A stretch of DNA of 64,000 bases from Prevotella sp. E9-3 (GTDB lineage Bacteria; Bacteroidota; Bacteroidia; Bacteroidales; Bacteroidaceae), in assembly GCF_022024015.1 (NCBI RefSeq), contig NZ_CP091786.1, forward strand, positions 1,798,001-1,862,000. Direction: 5' to 3'. Position 1 is the first letter of the stretch. Each line of letters opens with the position of its first letter. Shown here piece by piece: positions 9,705 through 18,885 of this stretch. A program made the translations under genes and the position numbers. The notes below the pieces were generated by a model. The model was not told the DNA's origin, did not search any database, and was given only the letters and a program-made list of their open reading frames with translations.

Positions 9705-11309
9705 TTATCTAACAAAAATTATTTTGCCATTTTTAATGTTTAAGCCTTTTTTAAATTTTTCAATTCTTTGTCCCATTATATTATAAGTTTCTGAAAATAC
9801 TTTTGCCTGTACTTCAGTATGACCTTGTAAGTCAGTCACCTCTTCATCCATAAATACCATACGGGCATCAGCATTTTTAGGAACAATCATATATGCACGC
9901 ATACCATTCATAACATTATTATCTGTTGGCGTGTGCAATTTGCCATCTATACCAATAAACACATGTGTGCCATCTGTGTTTAAAGCCGTAGGACTAAATA
10001 CACCTTGGAATCCGTATGTTCTATCCTTTGAAAGTAAACGAAAAGGCTTAGAACAAGTAAGACTAACAAATCGAAATGTAGGATTCACAATATCATGATT
10101 AACTTGAAGAATGAAAGGCATGCCAGCAGGAATTGAACTGACGGGGGTAAACTTGAAGACTCCGTCTATAATGGATGAAAGTGCTCTAATTTCAATAATT
10201 AAATTGGGGTCGTTAGCTGCTTCGCGTAGATTCTCTTCTGTAACGATGAAAGGCAGACAACACGTGTTCCATATATTTGCTTTAAACGTTCTTGCTAGTG
10301 ATGCGTTTACTGTATGGTTCACCTTGTTATTTAATAGTTCGGTAAAATCTACTTTTTCATTTAAACAAACTTCATTTGTTTCTGATATTAAGACATCATC
10401 AAGATAAACATAATCACCAGAAAATGTAAGATTCTTTCCACAAATAAAATTGGGCAATACAATTGATACATTACTCCACTCTTCTTTTTTCAGACTCTCG
10501 GTAAAGTCAATAGTCTTAGTTCCTGAATCACTTGTACTGTAAGTGACTTTTAATTTACTTTTATCATTTCGACCAGCAGTTCTAAAAGACAAAATAAAGT
10601 CTTTTGTATCAGACAGTGGTACTTCGTTCGTTGTATATTTACCATTAGACTCAAAATAAAGGCATCTGGAAGCCCATCGAACTAATGATAAACTTTCCAT
10701 TGTAGTAGGATTGTCGAAATTTGAAGGATTAAAATTGGCTATACCTTTGCATGTAAAATCTCCATCGTTTCCTCCACCACCATCAAAACGATTAAACGAT
10801 TCATAATAGATACCGTCACCGATATCTTTGACCATTAGATTTACGATCGTGAAATCAGAATTACTAGTAAATTTAATTCGCATATTTTTTGCTGTATTTC
10901 TAAGCAATTGAGGAAACAATGAAAGCCACTTATTAGCATCCTTAAAATTAGTACTTTTTGATTCTAGTTCTTCATCTCCTATTATAGATATGTCTATCTT
11001 CTGATTATTAACGGATGGATAGACTATAGCTGACACTATAATATTTCCATTAACATCAGTAATAGGGGCGGTTGTGACGTAACCTGATCCATGAACATTT
11101 AAGTAATTTGATCCATTAATGATTTTCGTTGAACAATTGTCAAACATCCATTCTTTTAAACTGTCAGGTACATTGTCTGGTGTAATAGCAGACTCTTGCG
11201 ATGGACCCAAAATGTTTTTTAATGAAGCATCAATAATTACATTTTGAGCATTTCCTTGTATTGCAATCATTACAAGGAATAAAAGGGAAATTAGCGATTT
11301 GAAATTCAT
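9705..11309 (-). CDS. Secreted protein with Prevotella-type C-terminal domain
   Basis: A 534-residue exported protein of unknown function. It begins with a Sec signal peptide (MNFKSLISLLFLVMIAIQGNAQ, cleavage after NAQ). The middle (about residues 150-320) reads like a beta-sandwich with a YVYLDDVLI strand, as in carbohydrate-binding or lectin-like domains. Then comes a module seen in many Prevotella surface proteins: a WNTCCLPFIV start, IPAGMPFILQV, and MRAYMIVPKNA. The C-terminus (YNIMGQRIEKFKKGLNIKNGKIIFVR) resembles the tails of the proteins at 45703 and 50298 and is similar to type A type-9-secretion sorting domains. Surface location is inferred from these features. Confidence 0.7.
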   Translation of the reverse strand: MNFKSLISLLFLVMIAIQGNAQNVIIDASLKNILGPSQESAITPDNVPDSLKEWMFDNCSTKIINGSNYLNVHGSGYVTTAPITDVNGNIIVSAIVYPSVNNQKIDISIIGDEELESKSTNFKDANKWLSLFPQLLRNTAKNMRIKFTSNSDFTIVNLMVKDIGDGIYYESFNRFDGGGGNDGDFTCKGIANFNPSNFDNPTTMESLSLVRWASRCLYFESNGKYTTNEVPLSDTKDFILSFRTAGRNDKSKLKVTYSTSDSGTKTIDFTESLKKEEWSNVSIVLPNFICGKNLTFSGDYVYLDDVLISETNEVCLNEKVDFTELLNNKVNHTVNASLARTFKANIWNTCCLPFIVTEENLREAANDPNLIIEIRALSSIIDGVFKFTPVSSIPAGMPFILQVNHDIVNPTFRFVSLTCSKPFRLLSKDRTYGFQGVFSPTALNTDGTHVFIGIDGKLHTPTDNNVMNGMRAYMIVPKNADARMVFMDEEVTDLQGHTEVQAKVFSETYNIMGQRIEKFKKGLNIKNGKIIFVR

Positions 11310-11342
11310 TTTAATTTAATGGTTAATAAAAATGTGTTTATA

Positions 11343-11987
11343 CTATAATAAATATGGGTTCATGTTTTTTTCTTGCTTTATGTTGGTTAGAGGTCCATGT
11401 CCGCTATATACAATTGTGTCATCTGGAAGTGATGAGATAACTGTTCGCAGGCTATTGAGAAGGTCTTCCCATGAACCTCGTTCAAAGTCTGTTCGACCTA
11501 CACTCATCCTAAATAGTGTGTCGCCTGTAAAAACAACCTTTTCGTCCGAACAATAAAACGACACGCCTCCTGGAGTATGACCTGGTGTGTGTAGTACTTG
11601 AAATTGATGATTGCCAAATTCAACTATTTGATTGTCTTCAAGAAAACGTCCCAGTGGTGGCGTAGGTCGATTGTATGGCATGCCAAACATAGTGTTAGCT
11701 TGCTCTGTAAGATCACAAGCCAAGAATTCATCGGCAGCATGAATTTCTGGTAAAAGGCCGAAAGAATCATAAATGGAATCGTTACCAAAGCAATGATCTA
11801 AATGGCCATGAGTACACAATAGATGTACAGGTTTAAGATGATTATCATTTATGTAATTAACTATTGAAAGTCTTTCGTTATCATAGTAGGCGCCACAATC
11901 AATGATAATACACTCTAAAGACTCATCATTTACCACATAAGTATTTTCCTGCAACATATTGCAGACAAAAGTCTTAATATTTAGCAT
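11343..11987 (-). CDS. MBL-fold metallo-hydrolase (glyoxalase II-like)
   Basis: A 214-residue metallo-beta-lactamase-fold hydrolase of the glyoxalase II-like branch. The metal-binding motif THGHLDH (about residues 59-65) is intact, followed by the downstream histidine in LHTPGHTPGG, the aspartate in FTGDTLF and the last histidine in VYSGHGP. The cytosolic substrate is probably a thioester such as an S-acyl thiol, but the sequence does not decide it. It is followed 24 bases from rsmG in the same orientation, with rsmG upstream, so the two are likely co-transcribed. Confidence 0.88.
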   Translation of the reverse strand: MLNIKTFVCNMLQENTYVVNDESLECIIIDCGAYYDNERLSIVNYINDNHLKPVHLLCTHGHLDHCFGNDSIYDSFGLLPEIHAADEFLACDLTEQANTMFGMPYNRPTPPLGRFLEDNQIVEFGNHQFQVLHTPGHTPGGVSFYCSDEKVVFTGDTLFRMSVGRTDFERGSWEDLLNSLRTVISSLPDDTIVYSGHGPLTNIKQEKNMNPYLL

Positions 11988-12011
11988 ATAGTTGGTTTTG
12001 AATACAAACTT

Positions 12012-12638
12012 TTAAAGAGGTAAATATATACAATGTTTCTCTTTAAACCACTCTTCTTTAAACCACTGAGTGAGAGGCTGAATTTGAACGATGCGATGGA
12101 ATGGAGCAGTTTCATTATCTAAATCACCTCCTTTTAGGCAAAGTATGCCATTTGGTAATGCATTATGTGAATCGTGCGAAACATTTTTACGTACGATTTT
12201 TACTAAATCAGGTAATGGCATAACAGCACGGCTTACGATAAAATCATAACGATCTTTTTCATCCTCACCACGAAGATGCACAGCTTCGCAATTCTTTAGT
12301 CCTATCGCACTTATAACTTCTTGAGCTACACGGATTTTCTTTCCTGTTCCGTCAATCAACTTGAAGGTACAGTCTGGGAATAAGATTGCCAAAGGAATAC
12401 CAGGGAATCCTCCACCTGTTCCAAAGTCTAAAACACGAGTACCTGGACGGAAATGAATCATTTTTGCTATACCCAACGAATGTAGAATATGATGGAGATT
12501 AAGATTGTCTATATCCTTTCGAGAAATTACATTAATCTTCTCATTCCATTCATGATATAATGCGTCAAGCGCTTCAAACTGACTACGTTGAGTATCGGAA
12601 AGATTCGAAAAGTATTTGTTTATTAATTCTGAATTCAT
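12012..12638 (-). CDS. rsmG: 16S rRNA (guanine-N7)-methyltransferase RsmG (GidB)
   Basis: RsmG methylates G527 of 16S rRNA with S-adenosylmethionine; its loss gives low-level streptomycin resistance in other bacteria. The 208-residue protein has the family N-terminus (a helical segment with YHEWNEKINVISRKD), SAM motif I VLDFGTGGGFPGIPLAI (about residues 69-85) and the post-motif FKLIDGTGKKIRV. The second half keeps DFIVSRAVMPLPDLV. Length is normal. It sits between the DUF5715 gene and the MBL hydrolase in a leftward run. Confidence 0.95.
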   Translation of the reverse strand: MNSELINKYFSNLSDTQRSQFEALDALYHEWNEKINVISRKDIDNLNLHHILHSLGIAKMIHFRPGTRVLDFGTGGGFPGIPLAILFPDCTFKLIDGTGKKIRVAQEVISAIGLKNCEAVHLRGEDEKDRYDFIVSRAVMPLPDLVKIVRKNVSHDSHNALPNGILCLKGGDLDNETAPFHRIVQIQPLTQWFKEEWFKEKHCIYLPL

Positions 12639-12659
12639 AACTATCTATGAAAAATGTGT

Positions 12660-13424
12660 TTAACGTACTGTAAGATGATAACAACCCTGTTTTACTTCGT
12701 ATTTTATGTAGCAACGCCCTTCTTCGCGTTTATCACGAAGTACTTCAGTCAGTATCCACTTTAGTGTATCATTTCGTACAGTTCTTCTTTTTTCACCTTC
12801 TGGATCTTGAACTGCAATATATCGGTTGTAACAGATATCAAGAGTAGTACCATATAGATGACAGGAATTCTCTGTAGCATTACCATTGAATCTTCGTAGC
12901 TTCTTAACATCATTCTGTGTACGTAAAACACTAGTAACTATAAAACGATGAAGATTTACCCCCTTTACGTAGAGACTATCATAAAATGCTCGACCAATGT
13001 CTTCTAATAAAATAGCAGCGCGTGGTACTAAATATGGAATGCTTTGATGAAGAGGATCTACGTGGTAATAAGGTGAAGCTCCAATATATACCAACTCATT
13101 TTTACGCTGTTCTGCATCTGCTCGATCAATAACAGGTGTTACCCCCCATTGTTGAGCAGCCACAAGTTGTACAGAATTACTATCTGGAAATGAATTTTTG
13201 TAACTGGATACCGATAGTATGCGATGTGGCTTTTCGCCGTTGTCCAATAAATGGTGAGTGTTTTCAGTCAGAACGACTTCTTCTTGGTTATTAAAAATTG
13301 TTGTCTGAATGGTTTCGCATGAAGTGCTATTCACGCCATCATAAGCGCATCGTCCCAAAGCCAACACGATAACGATGATGCCGAACCATTCGATATATTT
13401 ATTTTTAACGTCTTTATGCTTCAT
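12660..13424 (-). CDS. DUF5715 family protein, possible M15-type peptidase fold
   Basis: A 254-residue predicted envelope protein. The start at 13424 (MKHKDVKNKYIEW) is preferred to an earlier in-frame ATG at 13475 because the latter would overlap the phoH promoter. A membrane segment (IIVIVLALGRCAY) follows the start, and its cysteine in the GRC context could be a weak lipobox. In the C-terminal half, SCHLYGTTLDICYNRY resembles the SxHxxGxAxD metal-binding motif of M15 D,D-carboxypeptidases (VanY type), and VTSVLRTQNDVKKL resembles the upstream substrate-binding strand. A peptidoglycan-related role is therefore an inference. It diverges from phoH and precedes rsmG. Confidence 0.7.
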   Translation of the reverse strand: MKHKDVKNKYIEWFGIIVIVLALGRCAYDGVNSTSCETIQTTIFNNQEEVVLTENTHHLLDNGEKPHRILSVSSYKNSFPDSNSVQLVAAQQWGVTPVIDRADAEQRKNELVYIGASPYYHVDPLHQSIPYLVPRAAILLEDIGRAFYDSLYVKGVNLHRFIVTSVLRTQNDVKKLRRFNGNATENSCHLYGTTLDICYNRYIAVQDPEGEKRRTVRNDTLKWILTEVLRDKREEGRCYIKYEVKQGCYHLTVR

Positions 13425-13462
13425 TTTATTAAATTGATGTGCAAAATTACAAAGAAATATCG

Positions 13463-13470
13463 TAACTTTG
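13463..13470 (+). promoter_or_regulatory. TAnnTTTG promoter box for phoH operon
   Basis: TAACTTTG matches the Bacteroidetes -7 element and is followed by an A/T-rich stretch. Transcription should begin a few bases later, which rules out the TTG at 13468 as the phoH start. This promoter probably drives the long rightward run ending with pyrF. Confidence 0.6.
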
Positions 13471-13497
13471 CACAAAATTTTAATTTTTATATCGATT

Positions 13498-14466
13498 TTG
13501 ATAGAGAAGCATATAGTTTTGGAAGATATCGACCCCGTGGTTTTCTACGGTGTAGGCAATTCTCATCTTCAAATGGTAAAAGCATTATATCCAAAATTGC
13601 GGATAGTTGCTCGTGATAATGTGATACGCGTACTTGGCGACGAGGAACAAATGGCAGCCTTTGAAGAAAGTACAGAAAAGATGCGTCAACACGTTTTGAA
13701 ATTTAATTCTTTAAAAGAGGAAGATATACTAGATATTATTAAAGGAAAACGCACAAAAGATGAGGTGCCGGATGGAGTCGTTTGTTACTCGATGGCAGGA
13801 AGGCCCATTAAAGCACGAACTGAAAACCAGCAGCTACTCATTGATTCTTTTAATACAAATGATATGGTGTTTGCTGTAGGCCCAGCAGGAACCGGTAAAA
13901 CTTATCTTTCAATAGCCTTAGCCGTAAAATCATTAAAAGACAAAACTGCAAAGAAAATTATTCTTTCACGCCCCGCAGTTGAAGCTGGTGAGAAATTAGG
14001 ATTTTTGCCGGGCGATATGAAAGATAAGATTGATCCATACTTACAACCTCTTTATGATGCACTTGAAGACATGCTCCCTCAGGTAAAATTGCAGGATATG
14101 ATGGAGAAACATGTTATTCAAATTGCCCCTTTAGCTTTTATGAGAGGTCGAACTTTAAGTGATGCTGTAGTTATCCTAGATGAAGCTCAAAATACGACCC
14201 CTGCTCAGTTGCGTATGTTCCTTACGAGAATGGGATGGAATACCAAAATGGTGATTACAGGTGATACCTCGCAAATAGATTTGCCTCGTACGCAAAAAAG
14301 TGGACTTATTGAAGCTCTTCATGTATTGGGGCAAACAGAAGGAATTGGTGTCGTAAGACTCGATAGAACGGATATTGTACGCCATAAGTTGGTGACAAGA
14401 ATAGTAAATGCATACGAAACATTCGATAAAGAATATAAAAACAATGAAAGCATTAACAAAGACTGA
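13498..14466 (+). CDS. phoH: PhoH family ATPase
   Basis: PhoH-family proteins are cytosolic P-loop ATPases linked to phosphate starvation and RNA metabolism; the exact role in Bacteroidetes is unclear. The 322-residue chain has Walker [10 protein letters not shown] (about residue 127), a conserved [18 protein letters not shown] segment, Walker [12 protein letters not shown] and sensor [13 protein letters not shown]. The N-terminus ([18 protein letters not shown]) is the usual family start, so I take the TTG at 13498 as the start codon; the earlier TTG at 13468 lies inside the promoter box. The 3' end overlaps purC by 23 bases. Confidence 0.9.
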   Translation: MIEKHIVLEDIDPVVFYGVGNSHLQMVKALYPKLRIVARDNVIRVLGDEEQMAAFEESTEKMRQHVLKFNSLKEEDILDIIKGKRTKDEVPDGVVCYSMAGRPIKARTENQQLLIDSFNTNDMVFAVGPAGTGKTYLSIALAVKSLKDKTAKKIILSRPAVEAGEKLGFLPGDMKDKIDPYLQPLYDALEDMLPQVKLQDMMEKHVIQIAPLAFMRGRTLSDAVVILDEAQNTTPAQLRMFLTRMGWNTKMVITGDTSQIDLPRTQKSGLIEALHVLGQTEGIGVVRLDRTDIVRHKLVTRIVNAYETFDKEYKNNESINKD

Positions 14467-15394
14467 CTTCAACTTCGAGGGACAGAAAAGCGTGTATCAT
14501 GGTAAGGTACGCGACGTGTACAACATTAATGATGACCTGATGGTTATGGTGGCCACAGACCGTATCTCGGCTTTTGATGTGGTACTTCCAAAGGGTATTC
14601 CTTTTAAGGGACAGGTGTTAAATCAGATTGCTGCAAAATTCTTGGATGCAACAACAGATATCTGTCCAAACTGGAAACTTTCTACCCCCGACCCCATGGT
14701 AACGGTAGGCTTGAAATGTGAGGGATTCCGCGTAGAAATGATTATTCGTAGTATTCTTACAGGTTCTGCGTGGCGCGAATATAAAAATGGATGCAGAGAA
14801 TTGTGTGGTGTGAAACTGCCTGATGGAATGCGTGAAAACGAACGTTTCCCTGAACCTATCATTACACCTACAACAAAGGCAGATGAAGGGCATGATATGA
14901 ATATCTCAAAAGAAGAGATTATTGCTCAGGGAATTGTTTCGGCTGAGGATTACGCAATCATGGAAGACTACACTCGTAAAATTTTCGCTCGTGGTCAGGA
15001 AATTGCAGCTAAACGCGGTCTAATTCTTGTTGACACCAAGTATGAATTTGGAAAGCGTGATGGAAAGGTATATTTGATAGATGAGATTCATACCCCAGAT
15101 TCAAGTCGCTATTTTTACGCTGAAGGCTATGAAGAAAAACTGGCTAAAGGTGAACCTCAGAAACAACTTTCAAAAGAGTTCGTTCGTCAGTGGCTCATTG
15201 AACACGACTTTATGAATGAACCTGGTCAAAAGATGCCAGAAATAACCGACGAGTATGCTGAAAGTGTTTCTGAGCGCTACATAGAACTCTACGAAAATAT
15301 AGTAGGAGAAAAGTTTGATCGTGCTGCTGAAGAAGGTGACATAGCAGCTCGTATTGAGAAGAATGTCAGCGAGTACTTAAAGAATAGAAAATAA
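14444..15394 (+). CDS. purC: Phosphoribosylaminoimidazole-succinocarboxamide synthase PurC
   Basis: PurC joins CAIR and aspartate with ATP to form SAICAR in purine synthesis. The start at 14444 ([16 protein letters not shown]) matches the family N-terminus; an upstream in-frame ATG at 14408 would lie deep inside phoH. The 316-residue length is that of the longer SAICAR synthase type, not the 237-residue E. coli form. Motifs include [32 protein letters not shown], the [16 protein letters not shown] stretch and [12 protein letters not shown] near the active site. It overlaps the 3' end of phoH and is followed by menG 4 bases later. Confidence 0.96.
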   Translation: MKALTKTDFNFEGQKSVYHGKVRDVYNINDDLMVMVATDRISAFDVVLPKGIPFKGQVLNQIAAKFLDATTDICPNWKLSTPDPMVTVGLKCEGFRVEMIIRSILTGSAWREYKNGCRELCGVKLPDGMRENERFPEPIITPTTKADEGHDMNISKEEIIAQGIVSAEDYAIMEDYTRKIFARGQEIAAKRGLILVDTKYEFGKRDGKVYLIDEIHTPDSSRYFYAEGYEEKLAKGEPQKQLSKEFVRQWLIEHDFMNEPGQKMPEITDEYAESVSERYIELYENIVGEKFDRAAEEGDIAARIEKNVSEYLKNRK

Positions 15395-15398
15395 TTTA

Positions 15399-16130
15399 AT
15401 GTACAGGCAAGAAGCAATTAAGCCCTACCATGAGGGTGAAAAAGGCCAACAGGTTGAAGCGATGTTCAATAACATCGCTCCAACTTATGATAAGCTAAAT
15501 CATCGCTTATCGTGGGATATTGACAAAAGATGGAGAAAGAAAGCCATCCGTCTGCTATCCCCTTTTCATCCTCAAAAGATATTAGATATTGCAACAGGTA
15601 CGGGCGATTTTGCTATCCTTGCAGCAAAAACGCTAAATCCTCAAAAACTTATTGGAGCAGATATTAGTGAAGGTATGATGAATGTTGGACGAGAAAAAGT
15701 TAAAATGCTCGGCCTTCAGGATATCATAAGTTTTGAAAAAGAAGACTGTTTGGCACTATCCTACCCTACAGAATCCTTCGATGCGGTGACTGCTGCTTTT
15801 GGCATTCGAAACTTCGCTAATTTAGAACAGGGACTTACGGAGATGTGTCGTGTCCTCAAAAAAGGCGGACACCTTAGTATCGCAGAACTGACTACTCCTG
15901 TAAGTTTCCCCATGAAACAACTTTTCAACATTTATAGTCATTCAGTCTTACCATTTTATGGACGTGTGATTTCTAAAGACAAAAGCGCTTATTCTTATCT
16001 CACAAAAACCATCGAGGCTTTCCCTCAAGGCGAGCAAATGATGGAAATACTTAAAAAGGCTGGATTCAGTGAAACTTCATTCTATCGGCTGACTTTCGGT
16101 ATTTGCACAATTTATTTCGCAACAAAATAA
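15399..16130 (+). CDS. menG: Demethylmenaquinone methyltransferase MenG (UbiE)
   Basis: This SAM-dependent enzyme adds the ring methyl group in menaquinone synthesis, fitting anaerobic respiration in Bacteroidales. The 243-residue protein keeps the UbiE/COQ5 signatures: [21 protein letters not shown] near the N-terminus, SAM motif [23 protein letters not shown], and the second signature block [19 protein letters not shown] followed by [10 protein letters not shown]. The C-terminal helix ends normally. It starts 4 bases after purC and is followed by aroE 12 bases later, so it lies inside the operon. Confidence 0.95.
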   Translation: MYRQEAIKPYHEGEKGQQVEAMFNNIAPTYDKLNHRLSWDIDKRWRKKAIRLLSPFHPQKILDIATGTGDFAILAAKTLNPQKLIGADISEGMMNVGREKVKMLGLQDIISFEKEDCLALSYPTESFDAVTAAFGIRNFANLEQGLTEMCRVLKKGGHLSIAELTTPVSFPMKQLFNIYSHSVLPFYGRVISKDKSAYSYLTKTIEAFPQGEQMMEILKKAGFSETSFYRLTFGICTIYFATK

Positions 16131-16142
16131 AGATGTATTGTT

Positions 16143-16889
16143 ATGGATAAATACGGACTTATAGGCTATCCTTTAGGACATTCATTCTCTATCAGTTACC
16201 ACAACCAACGATTTGCTGACGAAGGGATTAATGCAAAGTACGTAAACTTTGAAATTCCATCTATCGACGATCTTCCGGAAATTTTAAGTTCTAATCCGGA
16301 ACTTAAAGGATTGAATGTCACTATTCCTTACAAGGAAAAGATTATGGAATTTCTTGATTATGTAAGTCCTGAAGCAAGAGCAATCGGGGCCGTGAATGTT
16401 GTCAAAGTGATACATCAGGGCAAGAAAATTCTTTTAAAGGGGTATAATTCGGATGTTATAGGATTTACCCAAAGTATTGAGCCGATGTTAGAAGATTGTC
16501 ATAAAAAAGCTCTTATTCTCGGTACTGGAGGCGCATCAAAAGCTATTAGTTACGGTCTAAAATCATTAGGTATTGAAACTGTTTTTGTGAGCAGATATGA
16601 ACGTCCAGGTACAATCCAATATGAAGCTATTACTCCTGACATTATAAAAGAATACAAAATCATAGTTAACTGTACTCCTGTGGGTATGTATCCTAAAACG
16701 GAAGAATGTCCTAAACTGCCCTATGAAGCGATGGATGAACACACTATTTTATATGATTTAATATATAACCCTGATGAAACTCTTTTCATGAAACGTGGGG
16801 CTCAATATGGAGCACAGACAAAAAATGGGCTCGAAATGCTTCTTTTGCAGGCATTTGCGTCATGGGAGTTCTGGAATAGTAAAGATTAA
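16143..16889 (+). CDS. aroE: Shikimate dehydrogenase AroE
   Basis: AroE reduces 3-dehydroshikimate to shikimate with NADPH in aromatic amino-acid synthesis. The 248-residue chain is a little shorter than E. coli AroE (272). It shows the substrate-binding YGLIGYPLGHSFS start, GLNVTIPYKEKIMEF with the catalytic lysine, GAVNVV, the nucleotide-binding LILGTGGASKA, and the NCTPVGMYP and GLEMLLLQA segments. The stop codon TAA overlaps the ATG of the next gene by one base, so translation of the two is coupled. Confidence 0.94.
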   Translation: MDKYGLIGYPLGHSFSISYHNQRFADEGINAKYVNFEIPSIDDLPEILSSNPELKGLNVTIPYKEKIMEFLDYVSPEARAIGAVNVVKVIHQGKKILLKGYNSDVIGFTQSIEPMLEDCHKKALILGTGGASKAISYGLKSLGIETVFVSRYERPGTIQYEAITPDIIKEYKIIVNCTPVGMYPKTEECPKLPYEAMDEHTILYDLIYNPDETLFMKRGAQYGAQTKNGLEMLLLQAFASWEFWNSKD

Positions 16890-18223
16890 TGCAGCACACT
16901 TTTAAAATATCAGGAACTACAATTATGGTAGCCGCTATTGGTGTTATTGTCGGTGGTGGTACTGCTATGAATTTGGGCGTAAGTATCGGTTCACTAGAAT
17001 CGGTTAGGTTCCTTTTCCAATTTTTCTGTGCTACTTTTGCAATAATAACAATTGGTGGTCTTTTTGCCGATTACACTTTCAACAAGCAACTAACGGCTCA
17101 GCGACATAATGAGCGAAGAGCTCTCAGAAAGATAGCTAACAACTATAATGATGTGATCCGCATGCTAGAAAGTAATTATAGAAGTGAAAAAAAACTGACA
17201 GGACCTTTTGATAATAACGGGCGAGAAAGAATACGCAGGCACTATGAAAGTCTGTATCTAAGAAACAAACAAGACTTCGAACGTGATAGTTACAAATTGC
17301 TGACCTCACAAACTAATACGTCAGCTACTACTCGGCATTTTAAACTTTTTTGGAAGATTACAATATTGTTAGGGATAATTTGTCATGTGGCTGCAGGTAC
17401 ATATACATTAGGAGCTGTGAGCCATTTGTCTCCTGTTCCATCAGCTTCGAAAGTTCCTTCATATACAGAAGGTGATGCAATAGCATGGAATGCTGAAAAT
17501 ATTCCGATGCCACATCTTACAGACGGATCTCGCTATGTGTCAAATCCTGATAGCGTAGTGACACCCCAAACAGAGCGTCAACTAAATAGTATGCTTAAGA
17601 GAATGGACGATTCGCTTCATATTGAGTCCGTTATGGTAATAGTTCGAAAGGTTGAGAATCAGGATGTGTTCCGATTCGCACAAGATATATTTGATCGATA
17701 CAAGGTGGGCAAAGATGATCGCGGACTCGTAGTCGTTTTGGCATATGAAGACAATAAGGTGAGAACCCATACTGGTCGCTCTCTTGAAGCCGATCTAACA
17801 GATATAGAGTGTTCCAGATTACAGCAGAACTATGCTATACCATTTATGAAAAGTGAACAACCGGATAGTGGTATGCTCTACCTTACTCAGGCTATTTACA
17901 ACACCTTGAAAAGAAAAGAATTACCAACTTCATACAGTCAAAAACTTGAGGCTGAGGCCGATGAGGCTTTCGGAGTGTTTGTACTTTATTTCCTGCTTGC
18001 GGGTGTTTGGTTCATACTTGTAAAATATGTGTATCGTCGCTATACAGGAAGGGGTACAAGTGGTATGCTTCGGGCTAATCCATTTGCGAAAGTACCTGTC
18101 GTAGTTGTTGGTGGCGGAGGTTTCGGTGGTGGCAGACACTCTGGAGGTTTTGGTGGAGGATTCTCCGGGGGCGGTTTTTCTGGTGGAAGTTCTGGAGGTG
18201 GAGGAGCTACGTCAAGTTGGTAG
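16889..18223 (+). CDS. TPM-domain membrane protein with Gly-rich tail
   Basis: A 444-residue membrane protein. Two N-terminal transmembrane segments (about residues 10-30 and 40-60) are followed by a cytoplasmic Arg-rich region, a third membrane segment near residue 160, and a TPM domain (about residues 225-345: VVTPQTERQLNSML, VGKDDRGLVVVLAYEDNKV). TPM domains bind or process phosphate esters, and in plants a homologue acts in photosystem repair. A late membrane segment (about residues 365-385) precedes a Gly/Ser-rich tail (FGGGRHSGGFGGG and so on) common to this family. LemA follows 64 bases later; TPM and LemA genes are frequent neighbours, and a joint envelope role is inferred. Confidence 0.82.
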   Translation: MQHTFKISGTTIMVAAIGVIVGGGTAMNLGVSIGSLESVRFLFQFFCATFAIITIGGLFADYTFNKQLTAQRHNERRALRKIANNYNDVIRMLESNYRSEKKLTGPFDNNGRERIRRHYESLYLRNKQDFERDSYKLLTSQTNTSATTRHFKLFWKITILLGIICHVAAGTYTLGAVSHLSPVPSASKVPSYTEGDAIAWNAENIPMPHLTDGSRYVSNPDSVVTPQTERQLNSMLKRMDDSLHIESVMVIVRKVENQDVFRFAQDIFDRYKVGKDDRGLVVVLAYEDNKVRTHTGRSLEADLTDIECSRLQQNYAIPFMKSEQPDSGMLYLTQAIYNTLKRKELPTSYSQKLEAEADEAFGVFVLYFLLAGVWFILVKYVYRRYTGRGTSGMLRANPFAKVPVVVVGGGGFGGGRHSGGFGGGFSGGGFSGGSSGGGGATSSW

Positions 18224-18287
18224 AGTATTATATTGCATTGATTATAGATATAAAGAAATTGAACAATAAATTTTAAATATTAAGCTT

Positions 18288-18875
18288 ATGAAAATCAACA
18301 AAACCCTTATCGGAGTTATCGTTGTCCTTGTTCTCATTGCTGTATGGGCAATTAGTGCTTACAATGGAATGGTTGGCGTAGAGGAAGAAGCTACAACTGC
18401 TTTAGCCAATGTGCAGTCTACCTATCAGCGTCGAGCTGACTTGATCCCGAATTTAGTTGAGACGGTTAAAGGTTATGCTGGTCATGAGAAAGAAACTCTT
18501 GAAGGTGTGGTTTCGGCTCGTTCCAAAGCAACAAGCATCAATCTTGATGCCGAATCTTTAACACCCGAGAAGATGAAACGATTCCAATCGGCACAAGGAG
18601 AACTATCAACAGCATTAGGTAGATTAATAGCAATTCAAGAAAACTATCCCGAATTAAAAGCTAATGAGAATTTCCGCGATTTACAAGTTCAATTGGAGGG
18701 TACGGAAAATCGCATTAATGAGGCACGAAACAAATACAATGCGGCAGTACAGCAATATAATTTGAAAATTCGCCGCTTCCCTAATTCAATTCTCTCTGGT
18801 TTGTTCGGTTTTGAAAAAATGCAGAAATTCGAAGCTGAAACTGGTGCAGAAAAAGCTCCACAGGTAAAATTCTAA
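18288..18875 (+). CDS. lemA: LemA family protein
   Basis: A 195-residue protein with an N-terminal membrane anchor (about residues 7-26) and an extracytoplasmic helical bundle. The LemA fold signatures are clear: YNGMVGVEEEATTALANVQ, RRADLIPNLVETVKGYAGHEKETLEGV, LGRLIAIQENYPELKANENFRDLQ and ENRINEARNKYNAAVQQYN. The function of LemA proteins is not settled. The TPM-domain gene upstream supports a shared envelope task. purM starts 10 bases after the stop, so the gene is inside the same transcript. Confidence 0.93.
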   Translation: MKINKTLIGVIVVLVLIAVWAISAYNGMVGVEEEATTALANVQSTYQRRADLIPNLVETVKGYAGHEKETLEGVVSARSKATSINLDAESLTPEKMKRFQSAQGELSTALGRLIAIQENYPELKANENFRDLQVQLEGTENRINEARNKYNAAVQQYNLKIRRFPNSILSGLFGFEKMQKFEAETGAEKAPQVKF

Positions 18876-18885
18876 ATTAATGATT

